NCBI GenBank assembly: GCA_964401845.1
Contig: CAYOAD010000090.1
Location: forward strand, 1 to 15,397
Source: CAYFKJ01 sp964401845
GTDB lineage: Bacteria; Pseudomonadota; Alphaproteobacteria; UBA2966
DNA: 15,397 nt
Direction: 5' to 3'
The position numbers and the translations under genes were made by a program. The notes beneath the pieces were generated by a model that was not told the DNA's origin, did not search any database, and was given only the letters and a program-made list of their open reading frames with translations. The number at the start of each line of letters is the position of its first letter. Within the stretch, counting starts at the first letter, position 1. Positions 6,771 through 13,388 of this stretch are shown in pieces.

Positions 6771-8063
6771 CTACTCGGCCGCCAGGGACTGATCGGCGCT
6801 GACCGCCTGGATCGCCTTCAGCGCCGCCGCCGTCGCCGACTGCACCGACATGGAAACGTCGAACGGACCGCCCGCCACGCCGGCGGAGACCATGCCTTCG
6901 AGCCCGTCGTCGCTCATCTCGGGCACGATGAAGCCGTAATCGTCCATATCGACGCCGCCCGGCGGCGACTGCGCCGCCGTGGAGGACTGCATGCCCGTCG
7001 CCAGCACGACCATGTCGTATTCCGTGGTATAGATCTCACGGGTGATGGTGTTCTCGCCGCGCACCACCGGGTTGCCGTTCTCGCCCTCCTCGATCTCGGC
7101 CGGCTTGGACTTGATCAGGTTGACCCGGTCGTCGGCTTGCACCTTGGCGGCGAAGGCGTCCAGTTTGTCGTGGGCGCGGATGTCGATGTAGTAGATGTCG
7201 ACCTCGGCGTCGGCGTACTGTTCGCGCAAATAGGTCGCGTGCTTGAAGGAGGCCAGGCAGCAGATGCGCGAACAATACGGCAGATGGTTGTGGTCGCGCG
7301 AGCCCGCGCACTGGATCAAGGCTACGCGCTTGGCTTCCTGGCCGTCCGAAGGCCGGGTGATCTGTCCGCCCGTCGGGCCGGTCATGGCGGCAAGGCGTTC
7401 CATCTCCAAATTGGTGATGACGTTGGGCACGCGGCCGTAGCCGTAGGGCTCGATCTTCTCCGCCGGATAGGGCTGCCAGCCCGTGGCCCAGACGACGGCC
7501 CCGACCACCAGCGTCGCGGTTTCCTCCTGCGCCTCCAGGTCGACCGCGTCGTACTTGCAAGCGGCCTTGATGGCCTCGCCTTCCGGCGTGCCGACCACCG
7601 AGGGATCGACCACATAGCGCATGGGATACGCCATCTCGTGCGGCAGGTAGGCCGCCTTGATCTTGTCGAGGCCGTAGTTGTAGGGATTGGCGATCTCGGT
7701 CTCCGCGGCCCTGGCGCAGTCGCCGCAGGCCGTGCAGTTGGCCTTCACGTGGCGCGGCTCGGTCGCCACGGTCACGGTGTAGTTGCCGCGCCCGCCTTCC
7801 ACGTTGGCCACGGTCGACATGGTCATGACGCGGACCCGCGGATTGCGGCGCAAGCGCTGATAGTTGATCTCCAGCCCGCAAGTGGGATGGCAGAGTTTGG
7901 GGAAATATCTGTTCAGTTGGGCGACCCTGCCGCCCAGCGTCGGGCTCTGCTCCAGCAGCACCACGTCGTAACCCACTTCCGCCGCCTCGACCGCCGCCGT
8001 GATACCCGCAATGCCGCCGCCGACGACCAGAATCGTCTGGCTTTCCACACCTTTTGCCGTCAT
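6771..8063 (-). CDS. qmoA: QmoA: HdrA-like FAD protein of the APS-reductase-linked Qmo complex
   Basis: 430-residue soluble flavoprotein; the length fits QmoA and is far shorter than full HdrA. It has the FAD motif VVGGGIAGITAA (13-24), then the cysteine pair C58/C62 in YFPKLCHPTCGLE, a sequence I associate with QmoA. The HdrA signature CAGSRD...YCSRICC follows. The inserted ferredoxin region is incomplete: C110-x2-C113-x2-C116 lacks the fourth cysteine (A120), and the second site keeps one cysteine (AACKYDAVDL). No MvhD domain is present. The protein works with QmoB to pass electrons to or from AprAB. It is the first gene of its operon, with AGGGAAG as ribosome binding site and a 206-base upstream region. 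AprAB itself is not in the window, so a role in the sulfite-APS step is inferred from family knowledge. Confidence 0.92.
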   Translation of the reverse strand: MTAKGVESQTILVVGGGIAGITAAVEAAEVGYDVVLLEQSPTLGGRVAQLNRYFPKLCHPTCGLEINYQRLRRNPRVRVMTMSTVANVEGGRGNYTVTVATEPRHVKANCTACGDCARAAETEIANPYNYGLDKIKAAYLPHEMAYPMRYVVDPSVVGTPEGEAIKAACKYDAVDLEAQEETATLVVGAVVWATGWQPYPAEKIEPYGYGRVPNVITNLEMERLAAMTGPTGGQITRPSDGQEAKRVALIQCAGSRDHNHLPYCSRICCLASFKHATYLREQYADAEVDIYYIDIRAHDKLDAFAAKVQADDRVNLIKSKPAEIEEGENGNPVVRGENTITREIYTTEYDMVVLATGMQSSTAAQSPPGGVDMDDYGFIVPEMSDDGLEGMVSAGVAGGPFDVSMSVQSATAAALKAIQAVSADQSLAAE

Positions 8064-8200
8064 CGAAAAAACTTCCCTGAAATTCCTCGCCGCGCGACGC
8101 GTAAGCCCAAAACCCCGACGTCAACGCGGTTATATTAGCAAACTATGATTTAAAGCGCAGAGTAACGTGGAAGGTGGGCGGGGGCAAGTGAAGGTCTTTA
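8064..8200 (-). promoter_or_regulatory. Upstream control region of the qmoA operon with AT-rich motif
   Basis: The 206 bases between qmoA and the Mo-hydroxylase operon hold no gene. An AT-rich island at about 8131-8154 stands out from GC-rich surroundings. It contains TATTAG-N9-ATTTAA (8133-8153, plus-strand reading), which recurs upstream of sat. Read on the minus strand, TAATAT (8137-8132) and TATAAC (8134-8129) are -10-like, but no good -35 box lies at proper distance, so an activator may be needed. A TTGACG follows at 8124-8119 without a matching -10. The qmoA leader would be about 60 bases. The exact promoter cannot be fixed from sequence. Confidence 0.45.
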
Positions 8201-8214
8201 CCGTGGCAACAAAA

Positions 8215-8240
8215 AAAGGGCGGTCCGGAGACCGCCCTTT
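8215..8240 (-). terminator. Rho-independent terminator of the molybdenum hydroxylase operon
   Basis: A perfect 11-base-pair inverted repeat, AAAGGGCGGTC (8215-8225) with a 4-base loop and GACCGCCCTTT (8230-8240). Read on the minus strand it follows the stop of the Mo subunit by about 30 bases, and the seven adenines at 8211-8217 become the U tract. It separates the Mo operon from the qmoA operon, so qmoA must have its own promoter. Confidence 0.92.
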
Positions 8241-8269
8241 CTGGTTGAAGCCCGAATTCGGCTAACGAC

Positions 8270-10561
8270 TTATCCCCCGTTCGCCTCGTCCAGGGCCTTG
8301 CGGACCTTGGGCGGGGACATGGGGAGGTTTTCCATGCGGATGCCGACGGCGTTTTCGATGGCGTTGGCCACCGCCGCCGTCACCGGGATGATGGAGGTCT
8401 CGCCGATGCCGCGGACGCCGAAGGGGTGGTTGGGGTTGGGCACCTCGACGATGACGGTGTCGATCATCGGCAGGTCCGAGGCCACCGGGATGCGGTAGTC
8501 GAGGAAGTTGGGGTTTTCCATGCGCCCCTCGGCGTCATAGATGTATTCCTCGTTGAGCGCCCAGCCGATGCCCTGCGCCGTGGCGCCCTGGTACTGGCCT
8601 TCGACGTAGGACGGGTGCACCGCCTTGCCGGCGTCCTGGGCCACGGTGAAGCGCAGGATCTTGACGTGGCCGGTTTCGGGATCGACCTCGACGTCGACGG
8701 CCTGGCTGGCGTAGCTCGGACCCGCGCCCTGGGCGTTGATCTCGGCATGGCCGGCAATGGGACCGCCCGTCTTGGGCGCCATCTTGGCCAATTCTTTAAG
8801 CGACAACGGCTCGAAGTCGCCGGCGTTGGAACTGGCGGGCCGGGCCTGGCCCTCCTCCCACACCACGGCGTCGACCGGGATGTCCCAGATCTTGGCGGCG
8901 CGCTCGCGCAGCTCCTGGATGACCTTGCGGCCGGCCTCGACGGTGGCCTTGCCCGACGCGAACGTCGTGCGGCTGCCCGCCGTCAGGAAGTTGAAGCCCA
9001 AGGCGGAGGTGTCGCCGACACCGACGCTGACCTGGTCGGGATCGATGCCCAATTCCTCCGCCGCCATCAGCGACATGGACGCGCGGGAGCCGCCAATGTC
9101 CGGCGTGCCGACCATCAGAGCGACGGTGCCGTCCTCGCTGACGTTCATGGTGACGCAGGTCTCGCCGCCGATATTGAACCAGAAACCCGAAGCGACGCCC
9201 CGGCCCTGGTTGGGACCCAAGGGTTCGTTGTAGTTCGGGTGTTCCTTGATGGCCTCCAGGCTTTCGACCAGGCCGACCGGGCCCAGCGTCGGGCCGAACG
9301 AGGCCTTGGTGCCCTCCTTGGCGGCATTCTTGAGGCGGAACTCGACCGGGTCCATCTCCAGCTTCTTGGCCATCTCGTCCATCGCACTTTCGACGGCGAA
9401 GGCGATGACCTGGGCGCCGGGCGCGCGGTAGGCCGCGACCTTGGGCCGGTTCGAGATGACATCGTACCCGACGACCTTGACGTTCTCCAGCTCATAGCAG
9501 GCGAACGCCGTCATCGAAGCCGGTCCGACCGGGGAGCCCGGGAAGGCGCCGGCCTGGAACTTCATGTTGGCCTCGGCGGCGGTGATCTTGCCGTCCTTGG
9601 TGCAGCCGATCTTGACCCACATGTTGGCGCCCGAGGTCGGACCGGTGGCCCGGAAGACCTCGTTGCGGCTCATCACCAGTTTGACCGGACGATGGGCCTT
9701 GCGTGACAGGGCCAACGCGACGGGCTCGCCGTAGACGTTGTTCTTGCCGCCGAAGCCGCCGCCGATTTCCGACGGCGTGACTTTCAGCTTCGAAACATCG
9801 ATGCCGCAGAGCCGGGCGGTGAAGGAGCGGATCAGGAAGTGGCCCTGGGTCGAGACCCAAACCTCGCCCTGGCCGTCCTCGGTATAGCTGGCGACGCAGG
9901 CCTGCGGTTCGATATAGCCCTGGTGCACCGGCTTGGTGTCGTAGGAGCGTTCGACGATCACGTCGGCGGCGGCGAAACCGGCCTCGACGTCGCCGAAGCC
10001 GGTCTGCACCCGCTTGGAGACGTTGGTCTGGCCGCCGTCGTAATCGGGATCGTCCGCCGTCTTCATGTCGGGATCGAGGATCGGCGCGCCGGGTTCCATG
10101 GCATCCGCCGCTTCGATGACGTGCGGCAGCACTTCGTATTCGACCTCGATCAGCTTCAGGGCCTTGCGGGCGATGGCCATGGAGGTCGCCGCCACGGCGG
10201 CCACGGGATGGCCGTCATAGAGAACCTTCTCGCGCGCCATCATGTTGCGCACGACATCGCGGTAGTTCACCGGCAGTTCGCCGGCGGCCACCATCTCCGA
10301 GGGCTGGTCCTCGAAATCGTCGCGCGTCACTACGGCCTTGACGCCCGGCAGGGCCTCAGCCTTGGAGGTATCGATGGAGATCAGATTGGCGTGGGCGTGC
10401 GGACTGCGCAAGGTGGCGCCGTGCAGCATGCCCGGCAGGCTGAGGTCGGCGCCGTAGCGGGCCCGTCCCGTCACCTTATCGACGCCGTCGGGCCGCGTGA
10501 TGCGGGTGCCGACGTATTTCATCTCGGCGGGATCCTTGGGTGCTTGTTCCTGGACACTCAT
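8270..10561 (-). CDS. Xanthine dehydrogenase-family molybdopterin-binding subunit (CoxL-like, substrate unknown)
   Basis: 763-residue large subunit of a molybdenum hydroxylase, a usual length. The N-terminal 'hammerhead' domain has VGTRITRPDGVDKVTGRARY and ARYGADLSLPGMLHG. The molybdopterin-binding part has EIGGGFGGKN and GVRGIGETS, with E721 the expected catalytic glutamate. The active-site loop reads AAYRAPGA, not the AYxCSFR of form I CO dehydrogenase, so this is not a classical CoxL. These enzymes hydroxylate an aldehyde, purine or aromatic (including CoA-bound) substrate using water, with a Mo-MCD or Mo-MPT cofactor. It starts 3 bases after the [2Fe-2S] subunit stop, with GAGGGGGG as ribosome binding site. 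No cofactor-insertion chaperone (XdhC/CoxD/CoxF) lies in the operon; it must be elsewhere. Confidence 0.9.
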   Translation of the reverse strand: MSVQEQAPKDPAEMKYVGTRITRPDGVDKVTGRARYGADLSLPGMLHGATLRSPHAHANLISIDTSKAEALPGVKAVVTRDDFEDQPSEMVAAGELPVNYRDVVRNMMAREKVLYDGHPVAAVAATSMAIARKALKLIEVEYEVLPHVIEAADAMEPGAPILDPDMKTADDPDYDGGQTNVSKRVQTGFGDVEAGFAAADVIVERSYDTKPVHQGYIEPQACVASYTEDGQGEVWVSTQGHFLIRSFTARLCGIDVSKLKVTPSEIGGGFGGKNNVYGEPVALALSRKAHRPVKLVMSRNEVFRATGPTSGANMWVKIGCTKDGKITAAEANMKFQAGAFPGSPVGPASMTAFACYELENVKVVGYDVISNRPKVAAYRAPGAQVIAFAVESAMDEMAKKLEMDPVEFRLKNAAKEGTKASFGPTLGPVGLVESLEAIKEHPNYNEPLGPNQGRGVASGFWFNIGGETCVTMNVSEDGTVALMVGTPDIGGSRASMSLMAAEELGIDPDQVSVGVGDTSALGFNFLTAGSRTTFASGKATVEAGRKVIQELRERAAKIWDIPVDAVVWEEGQARPASSNAGDFEPLSLKELAKMAPKTGGPIAGHAEINAQGAGPSYASQAVDVEVDPETGHVKILRFTVAQDAGKAVHPSYVEGQYQGATAQGIGWALNEEYIYDAEGRMENPNFLDYRIPVASDLPMIDTVIVEVPNPNHPFGVRGIGETSIIPVTAAVANAIENAVGIRMENLPMSPPKVRKALDEANGG

Positions 10562-10564
10562 GAT

Positions 10565-11041
10565 TTACGCCCCCCTCATTTCCTGGGCCGCGTCGAGTAC
10601 GGCGCGGATGATCTTGTCGTAGCCCGTGCAGCGGCAGAGATTGCCGGCGAGCCAGTAGCGAACTTCGGTCTCGGTCGGGTCCGGGTTCTTTTCCAGCAGC
10701 GCCTTCGAGGCCACCAAAATACCGGGCGTACAGATGCCGCACTGCAGGGCGGCGTGTTCGATGAACTTGGTCTGCAGCGGGTGCAGTTCGTCGCCGTCGG
10801 CCATGCCCTCGATGGTGTCGATCTTCTTGCCGCCGACCTCCGCGCCCAGCACCAGGCAGGAACAGACCAGCCGTCCGTCGATGGTGACGCTGCAGGCGCC
10901 GCAATCGCCGGAGCCGCAGCCTTCCTTCGTACCAGTGAACTGGAGTTCGTCGCGCAAAACGTCAAGCAGGCTCTGTTCGGGTTCACAGAGGAACTCGACG
11001 TCATCGCCGTTGATGTTTGTCTCTACATGTATTTTCGCCAT
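10565..11041 (-). CDS. [2Fe-2S] subunit of the molybdenum hydroxylase (CoxS-like)
   Basis: 158-residue small subunit carrying two [2Fe-2S] clusters. The plant-type ferredoxin motif is C42-x4-C47-x2-C50-x11-C62 (EGCGSGDCGACSV). The alpha-helical second cluster is C101-x2-C104 (CGICTPG) and C136-x-C138 (LCRCTGY). All eight ligands are present. It passes electrons from the Mo centre to the FAD subunit. The ATG at 11041 is 2 bases after the stop of the FAD-subunit gene, and the Mo subunit follows after 3 bases. The transcribed order FAD-[2Fe-2S]-Mo is that of coxMSL-type operons. Confidence 0.94.
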   Translation of the reverse strand: MAKIHVETNINGDDVEFLCEPEQSLLDVLRDELQFTGTKEGCGSGDCGACSVTIDGRLVCSCLVLGAEVGGKKIDTIEGMADGDELHPLQTKFIEHAALQCGICTPGILVASKALLEKNPDPTETEVRYWLAGNLCRCTGYDKIIRAVLDAAQEMRGA

Positions 11042-11043
11042 TT

Positions 11044-11901
11044 TTACTGCCCTGCCCGCTCAACTGCGATGAGTGCCGCACGGCGCGCCAGGACGCCCGC
11101 GACCTTGGTCCGGTATTCGATGGTGCCGCGTTTGTCGTCGATCGGGTTGCAGGCCGCCGAGGCCGCCGCCGCCAGGTTTTCCAGCGCCCCGTCGTCGACC
11201 TTGGTGCCGATCAGGGCCGCCGCCGCTTCCGGCACCAGCAAAGGCGTCGGCGCGACCGCGCCCAGGCCGACGCGGGCGTCGGTGCAGGTGCCGTCGCCGT
11301 CCAGGGTCAGGCTGACGCCGACGCCGACCACCGCGATGTCCATTTCGGTGCGGGGGATCATGCGAAGATAGGCGTCACCGGAATTGTCGGGCCGCGCCGG
11401 TAACTTGAACGACACGACGATTTCGCCCTTTGCCAGGCTGGTCTGTCCCGGTCCGGTGACGATGTCCTCGACAGGCGCTTCCCGCCGGCCGTCGGGACCG
11501 GCGATGGAAACGGTGGCGCCCGCCGCGATCATCGCCGGCACGCTGTCCGCCGCCGGCGAGGCGTTGCAAAGGTTGCCCCCGGCCGTGGCGCGGCCCTGGA
11601 CCTGGGTCGAACCGATCAGCTCGACCGCCTCGACGACGCCAGGCCAGGCCGACTTAACTGCCTCGTGTTCGCCGAGCTCGGCGCCCGTCACGGCGGCGCC
11701 GACGCGGAAACCGCCGTCCTCCTCCGTGATGTCGCGAACCTCCGAAATTTTCTTGATGTCGACCACCAGGTCGGGCTCGACCATGCCGGCGCGCAATTGC
11801 ACCAGCAGGTCCGTCCCCCCGGCCAGAACGCGTGCTTCGCCGCTCTCGCCCGCGAGCAATGATGCCGCAGCTTCGAGCGAATCAGGAGCTTCATACCGCA
11901 T
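11044..11901 (-). CDS. FAD-binding subunit of the molybdenum hydroxylase (CoxM-like)
   Basis: 285-residue medium subunit of the CoxM/XDH FAD family, usual length. It starts MRYEAPDSLEAA, typical of the family. FAD-binding motifs are AGGTDLLVQLRAG (27-39) and TAGGNLCNASPAADS near residues 106-120. The C-terminal CO_deh_flav_C domain covers about residues 175-280. It takes electrons from the [2Fe-2S] subunit and delivers them to an acceptor such as quinone, NAD or a carrier protein. It is the first gene of its operon, divergent from sat with a 311-base gap. AGGA lies about 11 bases upstream of the ATG. Confidence 0.93.
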   Translation of the reverse strand: MRYEAPDSLEAAASLLAGESGEARVLAGGTDLLVQLRAGMVEPDLVVDIKKISEVRDITEEDGGFRVGAAVTGAELGEHEAVKSAWPGVVEAVELIGSTQVQGRATAGGNLCNASPAADSVPAMIAAGATVSIAGPDGRREAPVEDIVTGPGQTSLAKGEIVVSFKLPARPDNSGDAYLRMIPRTEMDIAVVGVGVSLTLDGDGTCTDARVGLGAVAPTPLLVPEAAAALIGTKVDDGALENLAAAASAACNPIDDKRGTIEYRTKVAGVLARRAALIAVERAGQ

Positions 11902-12212
11902 ATGGTTACTGTTCCTTTTTTGGCTGATTTTTGACGGCGAATCTCCCCCTAAGACGACACCGAAGTGGCACCGTCAGGCGGAACGCCGCAGATCGTGTGA
12001 ATTCCTCGACGGGCAGATGACCAAATCCCGCCCGCAACGTCAAGTTTTTGCGTTTTCCGCATACTCATACCTGCCGCGCAGCCATTGCAAGGCTCTACAA
12101 ATGCTTGTTTATTAGAAAAACGTAATTTAAGCATGGCGCGAGGTGGGGATGATTTGTTAGAACAGTGAGGTGCGTGCCGCCAGACGGAGCATGCACGGGG
12201 AGAGGGAGAGTT
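11902..12212. promoter_or_regulatory. Divergent control region between the molybdenum hydroxylase operon and sat
   Basis: These 311 bases contain no credible gene. They must hold the promoters for the minus-strand Mo operon and for sat. On the plus strand, TTGCAA (12085-12090) and TTTATT (12108-12113) with a 17-base spacer form a weak sigma-70-like pair for sat. On the minus strand a TTGACG at 12043-12038 could be a -35 for the Mo operon, but its -10 is poor. The AT-rich block 12097-12130 carries the motif shared with the qmoA upstream region. A possible RNA hairpin (GTGCGTGC 12170-12177 with GCATGCAC 12189-12196) sits just before the sat ribosome binding site. Confidence 0.45.
12101..12134. 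repeat. Inverted repeat ATGCTT...AAGCAT enclosing the shared TATTAG-N9-ATTTAA motif
   Basis: ATGCTT at 12101-12106 and AAGCAT at 12129-12134 are perfect inverted copies separated by 22 bases. Between them, and slightly overlapping the right arm, lies TATTAG (12110-12115), nine bases, then ATTTAA (12125-12130). The same two hexamers with the same nine-base spacer are at 8133-8153 upstream of qmoA; 16 of the 21 positions are identical. The location 79 bases before the sat start and within a putative promoter fits an operator or activator site. No regulator gene is in the window. Confidence 0.4.
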
Positions 12213-13385
12213 ATGTCACAGTTGGTCAACCCCCATGGCGGGGGCGCTTTGAAACCTTTGTTGGTCGCGGAAACCGAGCGTTCGGCCGGTCTCGAGCGCG
12301 CGAAAACCTTAACGCAAGTGCCCATGAGCAGCCGCGAAGTTTCCGACCTCGTGATGCTGGCGATGGGCGCCTACACGCCGCTTGACGGATTTATGGGCGA
12401 GGCGGATTGGCGCGGCGCCTGCACCGACATGGCCTTAAGCGACGGCACGTTCTGGCCCATCCCCATCACCCTTTCGGCCGCTGAATCCCTGGCCCATTCG
12501 GTCAATCTGGGCGAGGACGTCGCCCTCACCGACGGCGAAACCGGCGAGATCATGGGTGTCATGACCGTGGCCGAGAAATATCGCATCGACAAAGACCTGG
12601 AATGCTCCTCAGTTTACCGCACCAAGGACGAGGCGCACCCCGGCGTTCAGAAGGTGCTGACCCAGGGCGAGGTCAATCTGGCCGGACGCGTCAGTGCTTT
12701 TTCCGAAAGCCACTTCCCGAACACCTATGAGGGCTTATATCTTCGCCCGGCCGAAACGCGGGCGATTTTCAACGACAAGGGCTGGTCAAAGGTGGCCGCC
12801 TTCCAGACCCGCAATCCCATGCACCGCAGCCACGAACACCTAGCCAAGATTGCCGTGGAAATATGCGACGGCTTGCTGATCCACCAGGTTCTTGGCGCTC
12901 TGAAACCCGGCGACATTCCTGCGGAAGTGCGGGTCGACGCCATCAACGCGCTGGTCGAGAACTATTTTGTACCCGGCACCGTCGTGCAGGCAGGCTATCC
13001 CATCGAAATGCGCTATGCCGGCCCGCGCGAAGCGTTGCTGCATGCCCTCTTCCGGCAGAACTTCGGCTGCTCGCACCTGGTCGTCGGGCGTGATCATGCG
13101 GGCGTCGGCGACTATTACGGTCCCTTCGACGCCCACCACATTTTCGATGAAATCCCGTCGGACGCGCTGGAAACGGAGGCGATGAAAATCGACATCACTT
13201 TCCATTGCGCGGTGTGTGACGGCATCGCAACCAACCGGACCTGCCCACACGACGAACAACACCGCCTCAACATCTCGGGCACGCGCCTGCGCGAAATGTT
13301 CGCCAATGACGAGGACGTGCCGAAGGAATTCAGCCGCCCGGAAGTGCTTGCGGTTTTGAAAGCCTATTACGCCACCCAGGCGTGA
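12213..13385 (+). CDS. sat: Sulfate adenylyltransferase (ATP sulfurylase), dissimilatory homo-oligomeric type
   Basis: 390-residue cytoplasmic enzyme that interconverts ATP + sulfate and APS + pyrophosphate. All family motifs are visible: QTRNPMHRSHEHL (198-210; H204 and H207 form the nucleotide-binding HxxH), GRDHAG (292-297), ISGTRLR (354-360). A probable zinc site is C332, C335, C344 and H346 (HCAVC...CPH), a feature I associate with dissimilatory and thermophile Sat enzymes. No APS-kinase domain is fused. The ATG at 12213 was chosen because GGGGAGAGGGAGAG lies directly upstream; a frame-extending GTG at 12165 adds 16 unlikely residues. Next to qmoAB-hdrBC, the sulfate-forming direction (APS + PPi to sulfate + ATP) during sulfite oxidation is likely; an assimilatory role remains possible. 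It is monocistronic and ends 3 bases from the convergent HD gene. Confidence 0.95.
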   Translation: MSQLVNPHGGGALKPLLVAETERSAGLERAKTLTQVPMSSREVSDLVMLAMGAYTPLDGFMGEADWRGACTDMALSDGTFWPIPITLSAAESLAHSVNLGEDVALTDGETGEIMGVMTVAEKYRIDKDLECSSVYRTKDEAHPGVQKVLTQGEVNLAGRVSAFSESHFPNTYEGLYLRPAETRAIFNDKGWSKVAAFQTRNPMHRSHEHLAKIAVEICDGLLIHQVLGALKPGDIPAEVRVDAINALVENYFVPGTVVQAGYPIEMRYAGPREALLHALFRQNFGCSHLVVGRDHAGVGDYYGPFDAHHIFDEIPSDALETEAMKIDITFHCAVCDGIATNRTCPHDEQHRLNISGTRLREMFANDEDVPKEFSRPEVLAVLKAYYATQA

Positions 13386-13388
13386 CCC

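Noticed and set aside
6726..8138. 470-codon open frame on the plus strand
   Set aside because: Antisense shadow of qmoA with biased composition (many His, Arg, Asp, Gly) and no recognisable domain.
8426..9706. 426-codon open frame on the plus strand (and the similar 344-codon frame at 5768-6802)
   Set aside because: Mirror frames of the Mo subunit and of qmoB; codon-structure artefacts, no ribosome binding site or motif support.
9839..11371. 510-codon open frame on the plus strand
   Set aside because: It lies antisense across the CoxS-like gene and parts of both flanking Mo-hydroxylase genes, all of which have full family motifs. Its translation is His/Asp/Arg/Gly-rich without known motifs, typical of mirror frames in GC-rich DNA.
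8270..11901. Annotation as aerobic CO dehydrogenase (coxMSL)
   Set aside because: Gene order fits, but the active-site loop reads AYRAPG and not AYxCSFR, so form I CO dehydrogenase is not supported.
12165..12212. GTG start adding 16 residues to Sat
   Set aside because: The purine-rich Shine-Dalgarno lies between this GTG and the ATG at 12213, and Sat proteins begin close to the LKPL segment.
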